Below are positions 52,979 through 60,264 of a stretch of DNA of 64,000 bases, one piece after another; within the stretch, counting starts at the first letter, position 1; each line of letters starts with the position of its first letter. The position numbers and the translations under genes were made by a program. Source of the DNA: Arthrobacter sp. 9V (GTDB lineage Bacteria; Actinomycetota; Actinomycetes; Actinomycetales; Micrococcaceae); assembly GCF_902506065.1 (NCBI RefSeq), contig NZ_LR732912.1, forward strand, positions 852,387 through 916,386. Reading direction: 5' to 3'. Below the pieces are notes generated by a model. The model saw nothing but the letters and a program-made list of their open reading frames with translations, was not told the DNA's origin and made no database searches.

Positions 52979-54169
52979 ATGCACATAGCTATCCACGACG
53001 GTCGCAGGGCAAAAAAGCGGACCTTGGCCGCCGTCGTCGTTCTCAGTTTCGGGTTCTTGCTTGGCATGCTCCACGCGCCAACGCAAGCGAGCGCTGCTTC
53101 CACTGCTAACGCCGTTGCAGACCTAAACTTGCTTTACTCGAACCGCCCGTCCATTAGGGCAATGTTTGATGGCATCAATAAGTACAGGAAGGCAAATGGT
53201 CTGAGCCCGGCTGTGCTGACCCTTGAAGGGACGAACCAGTCGCAGGAATGGGCAAATGATTGGCAGCGTCGGGGAATTCAGCCCGCTTCCGCAACGGACG
53301 ATTTACCAGGTCTTCGCTGGGCTGGATACTTGTCGTATGCCTGTATGGACGGCAAGGAATCCGAGGCAGTTCAGGCTTGGAACGAATATAACGGTGACTC
53401 CATGAAGAGGGCGTCGCCGGAGTCCTCGTACGCTCTGGCAGTAGGGGTGGCCCCCGGTATGCACGGTAGCCTCAGAATGCAGGTGGTGGGTTACGAGTTC
53501 ACCGGCTCTGCTCCATCGACCGTATTCGGCACAGTGGATGAGTATTTCGCTTATCTCGACGCCGCCAATGCATTCATTGCTCCTGCTGTTTCCCCATTTC
53601 AGGACATCAAGACCAGCCAGCAGTTTTACAAAGAAATGACTTGGCTTTCGGCGAAGAGCATCTCATCCGGCTGGAGGGAGAACGACGGGTCTTCCACGTA
53701 TCGACCACTGACGTCGGTCAGTCGGGAGGCGATGGCTGCTTTTATCTACCGGATGGCTGGCTCACCTCCGTGGACGCCACCTCAAACCACTGCCTATGTG
53801 GATGTTCCAACCAACCACCCGTTCTATAAGGAGATTGCTTGGCTGGCCATGTCCGGCATTTCAACCGGATGGGAGAATCAGGACGGCAGCAGCAGCTTCC
53901 GGCCGGGACTCCCCATTGCCCGTGATGCGATGGCTGCCTTCCTTTACCGGGCATCAGGCTATCCCGCCTACACTCCGCCGCCCGTGTCCCCTTTCCAAGA
54001 TGTAACTCCTCAACAGCAGTTCTATAAGGAGATGGCATGGCTGTCCGCACGGGGCATTTCCACGGGATGGGCGGACAACACCGGGCAACGTACTTATCGT
54101 CCGCTGACTTTGATCACGCGCGACGCAATGGGGGCGTTTCTTTATCGGATTGCTGAAAAGGCCCGCTAA
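52979..54169 (+). CDS. Secreted CAP-domain protein with SLH-like repeats
   Basis: The 396-residue protein has a Sec signal (LAAVVVLSFGFLLGMLHAPTQASA). Residues 40-200 look like a CAP (SCP/PR-1) domain: MFDGINKYRKANGLSPAVLTL, NQSQEWANDW, later AWNEYNGDSM and GLRWAGYLS; the classical His positions are not obvious. From residue 205 three SLH-like repeats follow (SPFQDIKTSQQFYKEMTWLS, SGW, REAMAAFIYR). GGGGG lies 4 nt before ATG 52979, and a short hairpin (GCGG/CCGC) lies upstream. Likely wall-bound; function unknown. It is divergent from the PQQ-like gene and convergent with the nuclease gene. Confidence 0.78.
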   Translation: MHIAIHDGRRAKKRTLAAVVVLSFGFLLGMLHAPTQASAASTANAVADLNLLYSNRPSIRAMFDGINKYRKANGLSPAVLTLEGTNQSQEWANDWQRRGIQPASATDDLPGLRWAGYLSYACMDGKESEAVQAWNEYNGDSMKRASPESSYALAVGVAPGMHGSLRMQVVGYEFTGSAPSTVFGTVDEYFAYLDAANAFIAPAVSPFQDIKTSQQFYKEMTWLSAKSISSGWRENDGSSTYRPLTSVSREAMAAFIYRMAGSPPWTPPQTTAYVDVPTNHPFYKEIAWLAMSGISTGWENQDGSSSFRPGLPIARDAMAAFLYRASGYPAYTPPPVSPFQDVTPQQQFYKEMAWLSARGISTGWADNTGQRTYRPLTLITRDAMGAFLYRIAEKAR

Positions 54170-54270
54170 GTCGCAACGTTACTCAGACTAAAGCTGGTGG
54201 TGTGCGGCATTGCCCCGTCGTCCTGGCCCTGATGTGCAGCGGCGGGGTAAGGGCTTGACCACATAAACGA

Positions 54271-54306
54271 AAAAGCGGGCCCGGTTCAAAATGAACCGGG
54301 CCCGCT
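54271..54306. terminator. Perfect bidirectional hairpin terminator
   Basis: AGCGGGCCCGGTTCA (54274-54288) pairs perfectly with 54292-54306 around AAA. AAAA at 54271-54274 gives a U-run for the minus-strand nuclease transcript. Confidence 0.9.
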
Positions 54307-54318
54307 GTCATAGGTCCG

Positions 54319-55845
54319 TTACGGGTGGCCGGGCAAGGACTCGCAGGCTATGCGGTCCTTGTCTGAATCCAACTTCGCGACGTCGCCGTACCACGGGTAG
54401 TACTTGTCGAACCATGCCTGGGCAGCCTGCCACGTACTAAAACTTGTGCAGTTTACGCTGTCACCCGGATTTGCCGGCGGCTGCGGCGTCACGGGCGGCG
54501 GAGGCGTGACCGGCGGCTGCGGCGTAACCGGCGGCGGCGTCACCGGGGGAGGGGGAGGCGAGCAGGTACTGCCCGTTACTCCGCCGGTCCCGCCGTTGAC
54601 GTATCGGTACATGAAGGCAGCCATGGCGTCACGGGCAACAGGCTGGACCGGGTTGAAGGCTCGGCAGCCGTTACCGATATCCCAACCGGTTGAGATGCCC
54701 CGTGATGCAAGCCAAGTGATCTGTTTGTAGTACTGGCTTCCAACCTGAACATCTACGAATGGCGAAGTGCTTGGTGCGGTGAAGGCAGGATTGCCTTTGA
54801 ACCGGTAAAGGAAGGCAGCCATGGCGTCGCGGTTGACCGGGCTGAGCGGACGGTAGGTTTTGGAACCGTCAGGCTCCGCCCATCCTGTGGAGATGCCGGT
54901 TGCTGCCAGCCACGTGATTTCTTTGTAGAACTTGCTCGACGGCGTGATGTCGGTGAAGGGCGACGTCGCCGGTGGAGTGAAGGCGGGTTTGCCGGCCAGG
55001 CGGTACAGGAAGGCCGCCATGGCGTCGCGGTTTACGGCGTTCAGCGGCCGATAGGTCCTGCTGCCGTCGGCTTCCACCCATCCGGTGGAAATGCCCTGGG
55101 AAGCGAGCCACGAAATTTCCACATTGAATTGTGTTGACCCGTTGACATCACTGAAAGTGATGGGGCCCGGGTCAACGGGCGTGGATTCAACCGCGATGGT
55201 TGGCACAGGGACCATAGTGGTTCCACATCCACTTTGCAGCGTGGATGAAATTGCCGCGGATTCTGCCGCGTCAACGGTCAACTGCCAGCGGTATTTCACC
55301 AGCACCCAGTCCGTGATGTATTCGCAGGCGGTTCCGGCCAGCGGGGGCATCCATTCTGCCGGATCGCGGTCGCTCTTGGACTGGTTCACATTGTCTGTTA
55401 CAGCTTCCAGTGCCACGTCCAAGGTGAGGTCGTTGGCGTAGTCGCGCCGTTGCTCCGGGGTCCAGGCGCTCGCGCCGGAACCCCAGGCTTCGGCGAGTGG
55501 GACTAAATGGTCGATGTCGACGTCGGACGCGTTTGTCCACGTGCCGCCGTCGTACCAGGAGTTCCACTGCCCGGTAGCAACGGTGCAGCCCGAACCGAAC
55601 GTCACCGGCGTTAATGACTCCTTTTGGAGCACCTCGGAGCGTGTGTCGCAGCCGTTGCTGTCAGCATCTATCCAGTGCTGAAAGAAATCGCGGTTGTAGC
55701 CGGTGTTTGTTTCAGTGGTGACAGATAAGGAAGAGAAAAGAGTTGAAACGGTGGCCGTTTCTGCGGCCATCGCTGTTTGCGGCATAAAGACAGCCGCCGA
55801 CGCGGTCAGCGAAAGTATCGCCAACCACGAAAGTGCCTTGGGCAT
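54319..55845 (-). CDS. Secreted HNH-type nuclease (DUF1524) with SLH-like repeats and Pro-rich C-terminus
   Basis: The 508-residue protein has a Sec signal (ILSLTASAAVFMPQTAMA). Residues 40-215 form a GmrSD/DUF1524-like nuclease with DVDIDHLVPLAEAWGSGAS (the D-H catalytic motif) and AVTDNVNQSKSDRDPAEWMPP. Three SLH-like repeats span about 230-425 (FNVEISWLASQGISTGW, VNRDAMAAFLYRLAG). A PPVTP-type linker and a C-terminal Cys-containing module (NCTSF...DSDKDRIACESLPG) resembling excalibur calcium-binding motifs end the protein. It may degrade extracellular DNA while bound to the wall; this is inferred. ATG 55845 is followed at once by the signal peptide. Confidence 0.84.
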   Translation of the reverse strand: MPKALSWLAILSLTASAAVFMPQTAMAAETATVSTLFSSLSVTTETNTGYNRDFFQHWIDADSNGCDTRSEVLQKESLTPVTFGSGCTVATGQWNSWYDGGTWTNASDVDIDHLVPLAEAWGSGASAWTPEQRRDYANDLTLDVALEAVTDNVNQSKSDRDPAEWMPPLAGTACEYITDWVLVKYRWQLTVDAAESAAISSTLQSGCGTTMVPVPTIAVESTPVDPGPITFSDVNGSTQFNVEISWLASQGISTGWVEADGSRTYRPLNAVNRDAMAAFLYRLAGKPAFTPPATSPFTDITPSSKFYKEITWLAATGISTGWAEPDGSKTYRPLSPVNRDAMAAFLYRFKGNPAFTAPSTSPFVDVQVGSQYYKQITWLASRGISTGWDIGNGCRAFNPVQPVARDAMAAFMYRYVNGGTGGVTGSTCSPPPPPVTPPPVTPQPPVTPPPPVTPQPPANPGDSVNCTSFSTWQAAQAWFDKYYPWYGDVAKLDSDKDRIACESLPGHP

Positions 55846-56138
55846 CTGGGTTCCCCATATTCGATTATGTGCGCTCTGAGCAGCGCATTTATTGGGATGC
55901 TACCGGGGAGGGCTGACAGATAAGGAACCTTGTTACGGTGGCGGCGTGGCGAAAGTACGACGGCGTTGCTGCCGCCGGCTTTTTGCTGCCGGCAGAGCTG
56001 AAGACATGCACCATCCTTTAGTGACGCGTCCGTTGACGAAGTGGATCCCGATATGCCTATTCTGAGGATGAATCAGGTTCAGAAAGCGGCCTGGAGTCAT
56101 CGGCGGGTGTGATCCCGCGGAAGGTCATTGTCTCCATC

Positions 56139-56870
56139 ATGTCCCAGCAGCTTCCCCTCGACGAACTCACTCTTACTCTTGCCCGGATCAAGGGCTTGCT
56201 CCTGACAGAGGAAAAGGTAGACAGGGCCGTGCAGTTACTGGCCGAAGGGATTCGTGATGCCTTTCCCGGCAGCGCAGGAGCCGGAGTGTCCCTCATTGAT
56301 GAGCAGGGCAATAGAACCAGTGCAGGGGCAACGGATCCGTTGGTGATCGAGGGCGATCAGTCCCAGTACCGTTTGGGGGAGGGCCCGTGCTTGAGTGCCT
56401 GGGCAACCGAGCAGACCGTCATCGTCAGCAACGCCGGGCTGGATGACCGATGGCCTGCGTGGGCCGAGTCCGCTCGCGACCTGAAGATCGCCTCCGTCAT
56501 CAGTGCCCCTCTGATCCGGGGACCCAGATGCTTCGGTGCCATGAAGCTTTACGCCGCTGCCACGGATGCCTACGACCAAAAGACGGCGGGTTCCCTGGAG
56601 AAACTTGCTGCCTCCGCTGCCATTCTCTTGGACAACATTCAAAGCACGGAGACCCCAAAACGTTTCAGTGAAGGGCTGGTAGAAGCACTGACCAGCCGTG
56701 ACGCAATCAGCCGCGCCCAGGGCTATCTCATGGGGCAGCGCGGCATGACCGAGGAAGAAGCCGTGAAAGAACTTCTGAACCTGTCACAGGAGTCCAAGCA
56801 GTCACTGGCTGTTGTCAGCGCCGGAATCCTGAGTGGCGGGAGGAAGGACGGGGCCTTTGAAGGAACCTGA
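56139..56870 (+). CDS. GAF and ANTAR domain regulator
   Basis: The 243-residue protein has a GAF domain (about 15-165; GAGVSLIDEQGNRTSAGATD, YRLGEGPCLSAWATEQTVIV, SVISAPLIRG) and a C-terminal ANTAR domain (about 180-235) with LTSRDAISRAQGYLMGQRGMTEEEAVKELL. ANTAR proteins bind paired RNA hairpins and prevent transcription termination, with the GAF part sensing a ligand or redox state. No membrane segment is present. The start is uncertain: ATG 56139 lacks a well-spaced ribosome-binding site, and GTG 56109 would add 10 residues. The next small gene starts inside its 3' end. Its RNA target is not evident. Confidence 0.85.
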   Translation: MSQQLPLDELTLTLARIKGLLLTEEKVDRAVQLLAEGIRDAFPGSAGAGVSLIDEQGNRTSAGATDPLVIEGDQSQYRLGEGPCLSAWATEQTVIVSNAGLDDRWPAWAESARDLKIASVISAPLIRGPRCFGAMKLYAAATDAYDQKTAGSLEKLAASAAILLDNIQSTETPKRFSEGLVEALTSRDAISRAQGYLMGQRGMTEEEAVKELLNLSQESKQSLAVVSAGILSGGRKDGAFEGT

Positions 56871-57144
56871 GCGGAATAACTGTGAGGGGCTATCACTTCA
56901 GGAACAACTTCAGCTCAAAGGTCTTCGCAAAGCCCTGGTCAGCGCGGGAATCCCGGAAGAGGACCTATGGCTGCGCTACTTTTCCATCGGTGGGATGGTA
57001 GGCGAATACGAGGTGGATGCGTACCTCGAATCACTGCACTCTCTCCCTGCACTGCAGAGAGACTTGCTGGCGCACGCGGCAAATGAACTTATTGACGAAT
57101 TGCCCGCTCGTCCGCGCGCACCCTATAACGAGCAATGCGGCTGA
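56857..57144 (+). CDS. Small coupled protein of unknown function
   Basis: The 95-residue product starts LKEPERNNCEGLSLQEQLQLK and is mostly helical and acidic, with LYFSIGG-like aromatic residues (LWLRYFSIGGMVGEYEVDAYLE) in the middle and LLAHAANELIDELP near the end. The TTG start at 56857 follows GGAAGGA by 9 nt and lies inside the GAF-ANTAR gene (overlap 14 bp), so the pair is probably co-translated. An upstream GTG at 56833 is possible. I do not recognise the family. Confidence 0.65.
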   Translation: MKEPERNNCEGLSLQEQLQLKGLRKALVSAGIPEEDLWLRYFSIGGMVGEYEVDAYLESLHSLPALQRDLLAHAANELIDELPARPRAPYNEQCG

Positions 57145-57155
57145 AATAGGGGGAT

Positions 57156-58179
57156 TCAGGAGGTGAGCCGCGGCTGCTGCGCGTGACCGGCCCAAAAAGC
57201 CCAGGCGAGCAACGCCGCCGACCCAAGCGGCGCAAGGAATGCGGACATCATCACCAGAGGGAGTCCCACCACCGAAGCTGCAAGGCCCATCAAGGCCACC
57301 ACCGCAATGCGTGTAAAGCGGCCGCCGGTCACCAACCGACCCCAAGGCAATGCAATGGAAAAGCCCATGAGGGTTGCGGCAATCAGGATGCCGTTCCATT
57401 GCAAGGGGTGGCCGGCGCCCAGGAGCTGGGCGACGCCCTGCACTCCCATGGCTGCACATCCAAGAAGGACAGTCCACGGCGTTGTGGGTCCTAGCCGAGG
57501 GGCAAGCACCTTTCCTGCGAGAACCAGCAACGGAATACTGGCCAATGCCCCATAGCCAAGGCCGAGGTTCATGGCGTTGGTGGAATCGGTGGCAAGGGGT
57601 GCCCAAGTGCTTCCGGTGACGGCAAAGACCACGCACGCCAGCCCCACCAGGAGCAATATCAGCGCTGCTCTGCCCACAACGCGGCGGTTCGGTGCGACCA
57701 CTCTGCGAGAAATCACTCGCGAAGGGACCACTTCCCGCGAGGCGGCGGGCATTCCTTGCCGCAGGGCCACAACCAGCAGCACCACGGCTCCCAGCGTCCC
57801 CACCATGGGCGGCATGAGCGTGAGTGCCCCGAGAATAAGGGCCATCGGTGCAGCCAGGAGAACGGCCTGCAGGACACGGATGGGAAGCGAACGCATGCTC
57901 GCCAGCAATGAGTAGAGGGCAACAGCCAAGCCCGCGGTCCCGACGATCCAGCCCGGAATCATGAACAGCAGCACGGAGGATCCGAACCAGCTGTAGCCCT
58001 GATTCAAATCCGCTTCGTCAAAGCGGACGGCCCAACTCGCTGCGGCGGCCACCGTTAGCGCCCACGCGGGCAGCGCAGCTACTGCCACAAAGAGAGCGCT
58101 GCCGGCAGGCAGGCGCCCGGCCAAGCGCAACAGCACGACGGCGGAGAGGCTCGCCGTGAGTGGGCCGACGAATCCCGTC
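57156..58179 (-). pseudogene. C-terminal part of a membrane-protein gene split by an insertion element
   Basis: This frame encodes about 340 residues of a polytopic membrane protein with roughly nine helices (for example AALPAWALTVAAAASWAV, SSVLLFMIPGWIVGTAGLAV). It lacks a real start: coding sequence runs upstream through GFVGPLTASLSAVVLLRLAGR to the element edge at 58180, then into stops inside the element. A GTG at 58136 could start a shortened protein, missing the first helices. Joining it to 62084-62244 after removing the element restores a 393-codon frame. The family is not recognised; it ends 12 bp from the convergent small gene. Confidence 0.85.
58174..58179 (+). repeat. Left copy of the 6-bp target-site duplication
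   Basis: CCCGTC immediately precedes the left end of the IS21-family element; the identical CCCGTC follows its right end at 62084-62089. Confidence 0.82.
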
Positions 58180-58229
58180 TGATTGTGTCAAGTATTTTTG
58201 GCCCCAGAGGGGCGATTGAAAGTGGCCCC
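58180..58229 (+). repeat. Left terminal region of the IS21-family element
   Basis: Terminal TG plus two TGGCCCC cores at 58199-58205 and 58223-58229, 24 bp apart. Multiple terminal repeats of this type are the known transposase-binding sites of IS21 elements. Confidence 0.8.
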
Positions 58230-58406
58230 AGGTTCACGGGACGTTGTTGTGGCTCTCGGGCTCGCGGGACGGTTTTCGCACCGGTTGGCTAAGGGTTCCT
58301 GTATCGCCCGGGGGAACGGCAGATGCCGGTCGGGGGTATGGAGTCGGGGCGCCGTCGTTGCTAGCATGTCAGATCTCTTGAGTGGGAGAAATCCATTCTG
58401 GAATGG

Positions 58407-58444
58407 AAAAGGTCCGACCTGGCGTGCGCCGGGCCGGACCTTTT
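58407..58444 (-). terminator. Hairpin terminator after the small passenger gene
   Basis: AAAAGGTCCG (58407-58416) pairs with CGGACCTTTT (58435-58444), giving A/U flanks on both strands. It lies 30 bp after the stop of the minus-strand small gene and probably ends the passenger transcript inside the element. Confidence 0.8.
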
Positions 58445-58473
58445 CAGTGAGACGCGCTAACAGTCCAGACCCA

Positions 58474-58695
58474 CTACCCGACCTTGCCGGAGAGTGCGAC
58501 CAGTACACCTGCCGTAGCGAAGTATTTATTGCTTCCCAGATCGCGGATGGTTTTGATTCCCATACCGGCAAGCAGTTCGTCGTGCTTTTCGGTCAGGCCG
58601 GCAAGAGTCGAGGGCGGGGCCGACAGGACCTCGTCCAGAGTCGAGTTCTCGTAGGCCTTGTCCAATGCCTTGCCCAATTCAATCGAAACAGCCAC
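58474..58695 (-). CDS. Small passenger protein of unknown function in the IS21-family element
   Basis: The 73-residue product reads IELGKALDKAYENSTLDEVL, then LAGLTEKHDELLAGMGIKTI and RDLGSNKYFATAGVLVALSG. The middle pattern (two short helices with a GxG-like turn, GMGIKTIRDL) recalls helix-hairpin-helix modules, but this is only a resemblance. The GTG start at 58695 has AAAGGA 8 nt upstream, and a good terminator follows, so it is probably expressed. It lies downstream of mscL in the same orientation, 195 bp away. No link to transposition is evident. Confidence 0.72.
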   Translation of the reverse strand: MAVSIELGKALDKAYENSTLDEVLSAPPSTLAGLTEKHDELLAGMGIKTIRDLGSNKYFATAGVLVALSGKVG

Positions 58696-58890
58696 TTTTC
58701 ATGTCCTTTCATCGATGACGGAAAACAAGCACAGCCAGCCTGCGGCTGCACGAACGCCGGGATTTATCCCTGCGCCGCTGGGAGACACGCTATCGGAGCA
58801 TCGCTCTGCGGAACGTAAGCGTGCCGAAGCGATTGGGCGGCGGTTTAGCCCTGAAAGCGGATTTTGGTGGGTTTGGGTCCGCCGACTTGA

Positions 58891-59298
58891 TTAGGCCCTG
58901 CGGTCTTGCCGTAGGGAATCCCGGATTTCCGTGAGCAGGGCAATCTGGGGGTCTTCGGCCGCTTCTTCCTTGACGTCCGGGTTGATGCCGAGGCGCCGGT
59001 TGCGGCGCTCGATCATGTGGTTCATGGGCACGACGATGACGAAGTAAATGGCTGCCGCCACGAGCACGAAGTTAACAATTGCTGTGAGCAGGACACCGAA
59101 TTTAATGTCGTTTCCGTTGAGGGTCACGACGGCGAAGCTATCGAAGTTCGGAGATCCGACCAAGGCCGCGATGAACGGCATGAGAACGCTCTGGACTAGG
59201 GCCGTGACTACGGCACCAAAGGCGGCACCAATCACGACGGCGACGGCAAGGTCTACGACGTTGCCCTTCATGATGAAATTCTTGAATCCGGTCAACAT
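58891..59298 (-). CDS. mscL: Large-conductance mechanosensitive channel MscL
   Basis: The 135-residue protein is a complete MscL: LTGFKNFIMKGNVVDLAVAVVIGAAFGAVVTALV forms the N-terminal helix and pore helix TM1, LTAIVNFVLVAAAIYFVIVVP is TM2, and a charged C-terminal helix (DPQIALLTEIRDSLRQ) forms the bundle. It opens under membrane tension to release solutes on osmotic downshock. ATG 59298 gives the standard family start; a TTG three codons earlier is possible. The gene lies between the left end of an IS21-family element and istB, so it appears to be cargo. It is uninterrupted and looks functional. Confidence 0.92.
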   Translation of the reverse strand: MLTGFKNFIMKGNVVDLAVAVVIGAAFGAVVTALVQSVLMPFIAALVGSPNFDSFAVVTLNGNDIKFGVLLTAIVNFVLVAAAIYFVIVVPMNHMIERRNRRLGINPDVKEEAAEDPQIALLTEIRDSLRQDRRA

Positions 59299-59361
59299 AG
59301 GGATCAAACTACCCCACGCGGACGCCGTATCGGATACTTTTGGGGAAAGTTTCGTGGTGAG

Positions 59362-60264
59362 TTATCCAGTGCCTGCCGGCGCCCGTGGCATGAGGTCGGA
59401 TTCACCTCTGCGGGGACCTCGGGTTCCTGCAGCGGGGTTGTTCGCCTGTTCCGAACTTTTACGCGCGATGCCATGGGCCAGGCGATAGGAGTCGGTGCCG
59501 GTTTCGATGATGGTGCCCTTGAAGGTGAGGCGGTCCACGATGGCTGCACAGAGGCGCGGGTCGGTGAAGGTTTTGGTCCAGCCGGAGAATGACTCGTTCG
59601 AGGCGATCGCGATGGAATTCATTTCCTCGCGTTCGGTGAGGACCTGGAACAGTAGTTCGGCGCCCCGCCGGTCCAGTTCCATGTAACCAAGCTCGTCGAT
59701 GCAGAGCAGGTCCACCCGGCCGTACCGGGCGATGGTCTTGGCCAGGACCTTCTCGTCGGCGGCTTCGACAAGTTCGTTTACGAGCCGGGTGGCGAGGGTG
59801 TATTTGACTCGGTAGCCCTTCTCTGCGGCGGCGGTGCCGAGTCCGATGAGCAGGTGGGATTTGCCGGTCCCGGAGTCCCCAATCAGGCAGAGGGGTTGTC
59901 CTTTGCGGATCCATTCCCCGGTGGCCAGGGTGTGGATGGTGGCGGGGTTGATGTTCGGGTTCGCGTCGAAGTCAAAGTCCCCGAGCCACTTGTCCCGGGG
60001 AAAGTTCGCGGCTTTCACGCGCCGGATCGAGGAGCGCCGGTCCCTGTCGTCGCACTCGGCCAGCAGCAATTCGGCCAGGAAGCCTTGGTAGGAGAGTTGT
60101 TCCTTCCCCGCGACGGCGAGGGCTTCATCGAGGACTGCCCGGATGGTGGGCAGGCGCAGCCGGCGGCAGGCCTGGTTCACGGCGGCAACCGCTGCCTGTT
60201 CGGTCAGGCCTCGCCGCCGGCGCAAGGCCGGGGTGATGGTGGTCGCCGGTGCGGTGGGGCTCAT
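59362..60264 (-). CDS. istB: IstB: helper ATPase of the IS21-family element
   Basis: The 300-residue AAA+ protein has Walker A LCLIGDSGTGKSHLLIGLG near residue 130 and Walker B DLLCIDELGYMELD near residue 185, with FTDPRLCAAIVDRLTFKGT as the sensor region. IstB loads onto target DNA and stimulates the transposase. It begins in the last codons of istA (ATGA overlap), as in other IS21 elements. The C-terminal tail (about 25 residues, Arg/Pro-rich) is longer than usual. The frame is intact. Confidence 0.94.
   Translation of the reverse strand: MSPTAPATTITPALRRRRGLTEQAAVAAVNQACRRLRLPTIRAVLDEALAVAGKEQLSYQGFLAELLLAECDDRDRRSSIRRVKAANFPRDKWLGDFDFDANPNINPATIHTLATGEWIRKGQPLCLIGDSGTGKSHLLIGLGTAAAEKGYRVKYTLATRLVNELVEAADEKVLAKTIARYGRVDLLCIDELGYMELDRRGAELLFQVLTEREEMNSIAIASNESFSGWTKTFTDPRLCAAIVDRLTFKGTIIETGTDSYRLAHGIARKSSEQANNPAAGTRGPRRGESDLMPRAPAGTG

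Noticed and set aside
55970..55995. GCCGGC hairpin near 55975 as a possible ANTAR-target RNA
   Set aside because: Only one clear stem with an 8-nt loop; ANTAR targets need two hexaloop hairpins with fixed bases.
58183..58818. 211-codon plus-strand frame inside the left part of the element
   Set aside because: It begins in the terminal repeats, runs through the hairpin at 58407 and lies opposite the small passenger gene; no coding signal.
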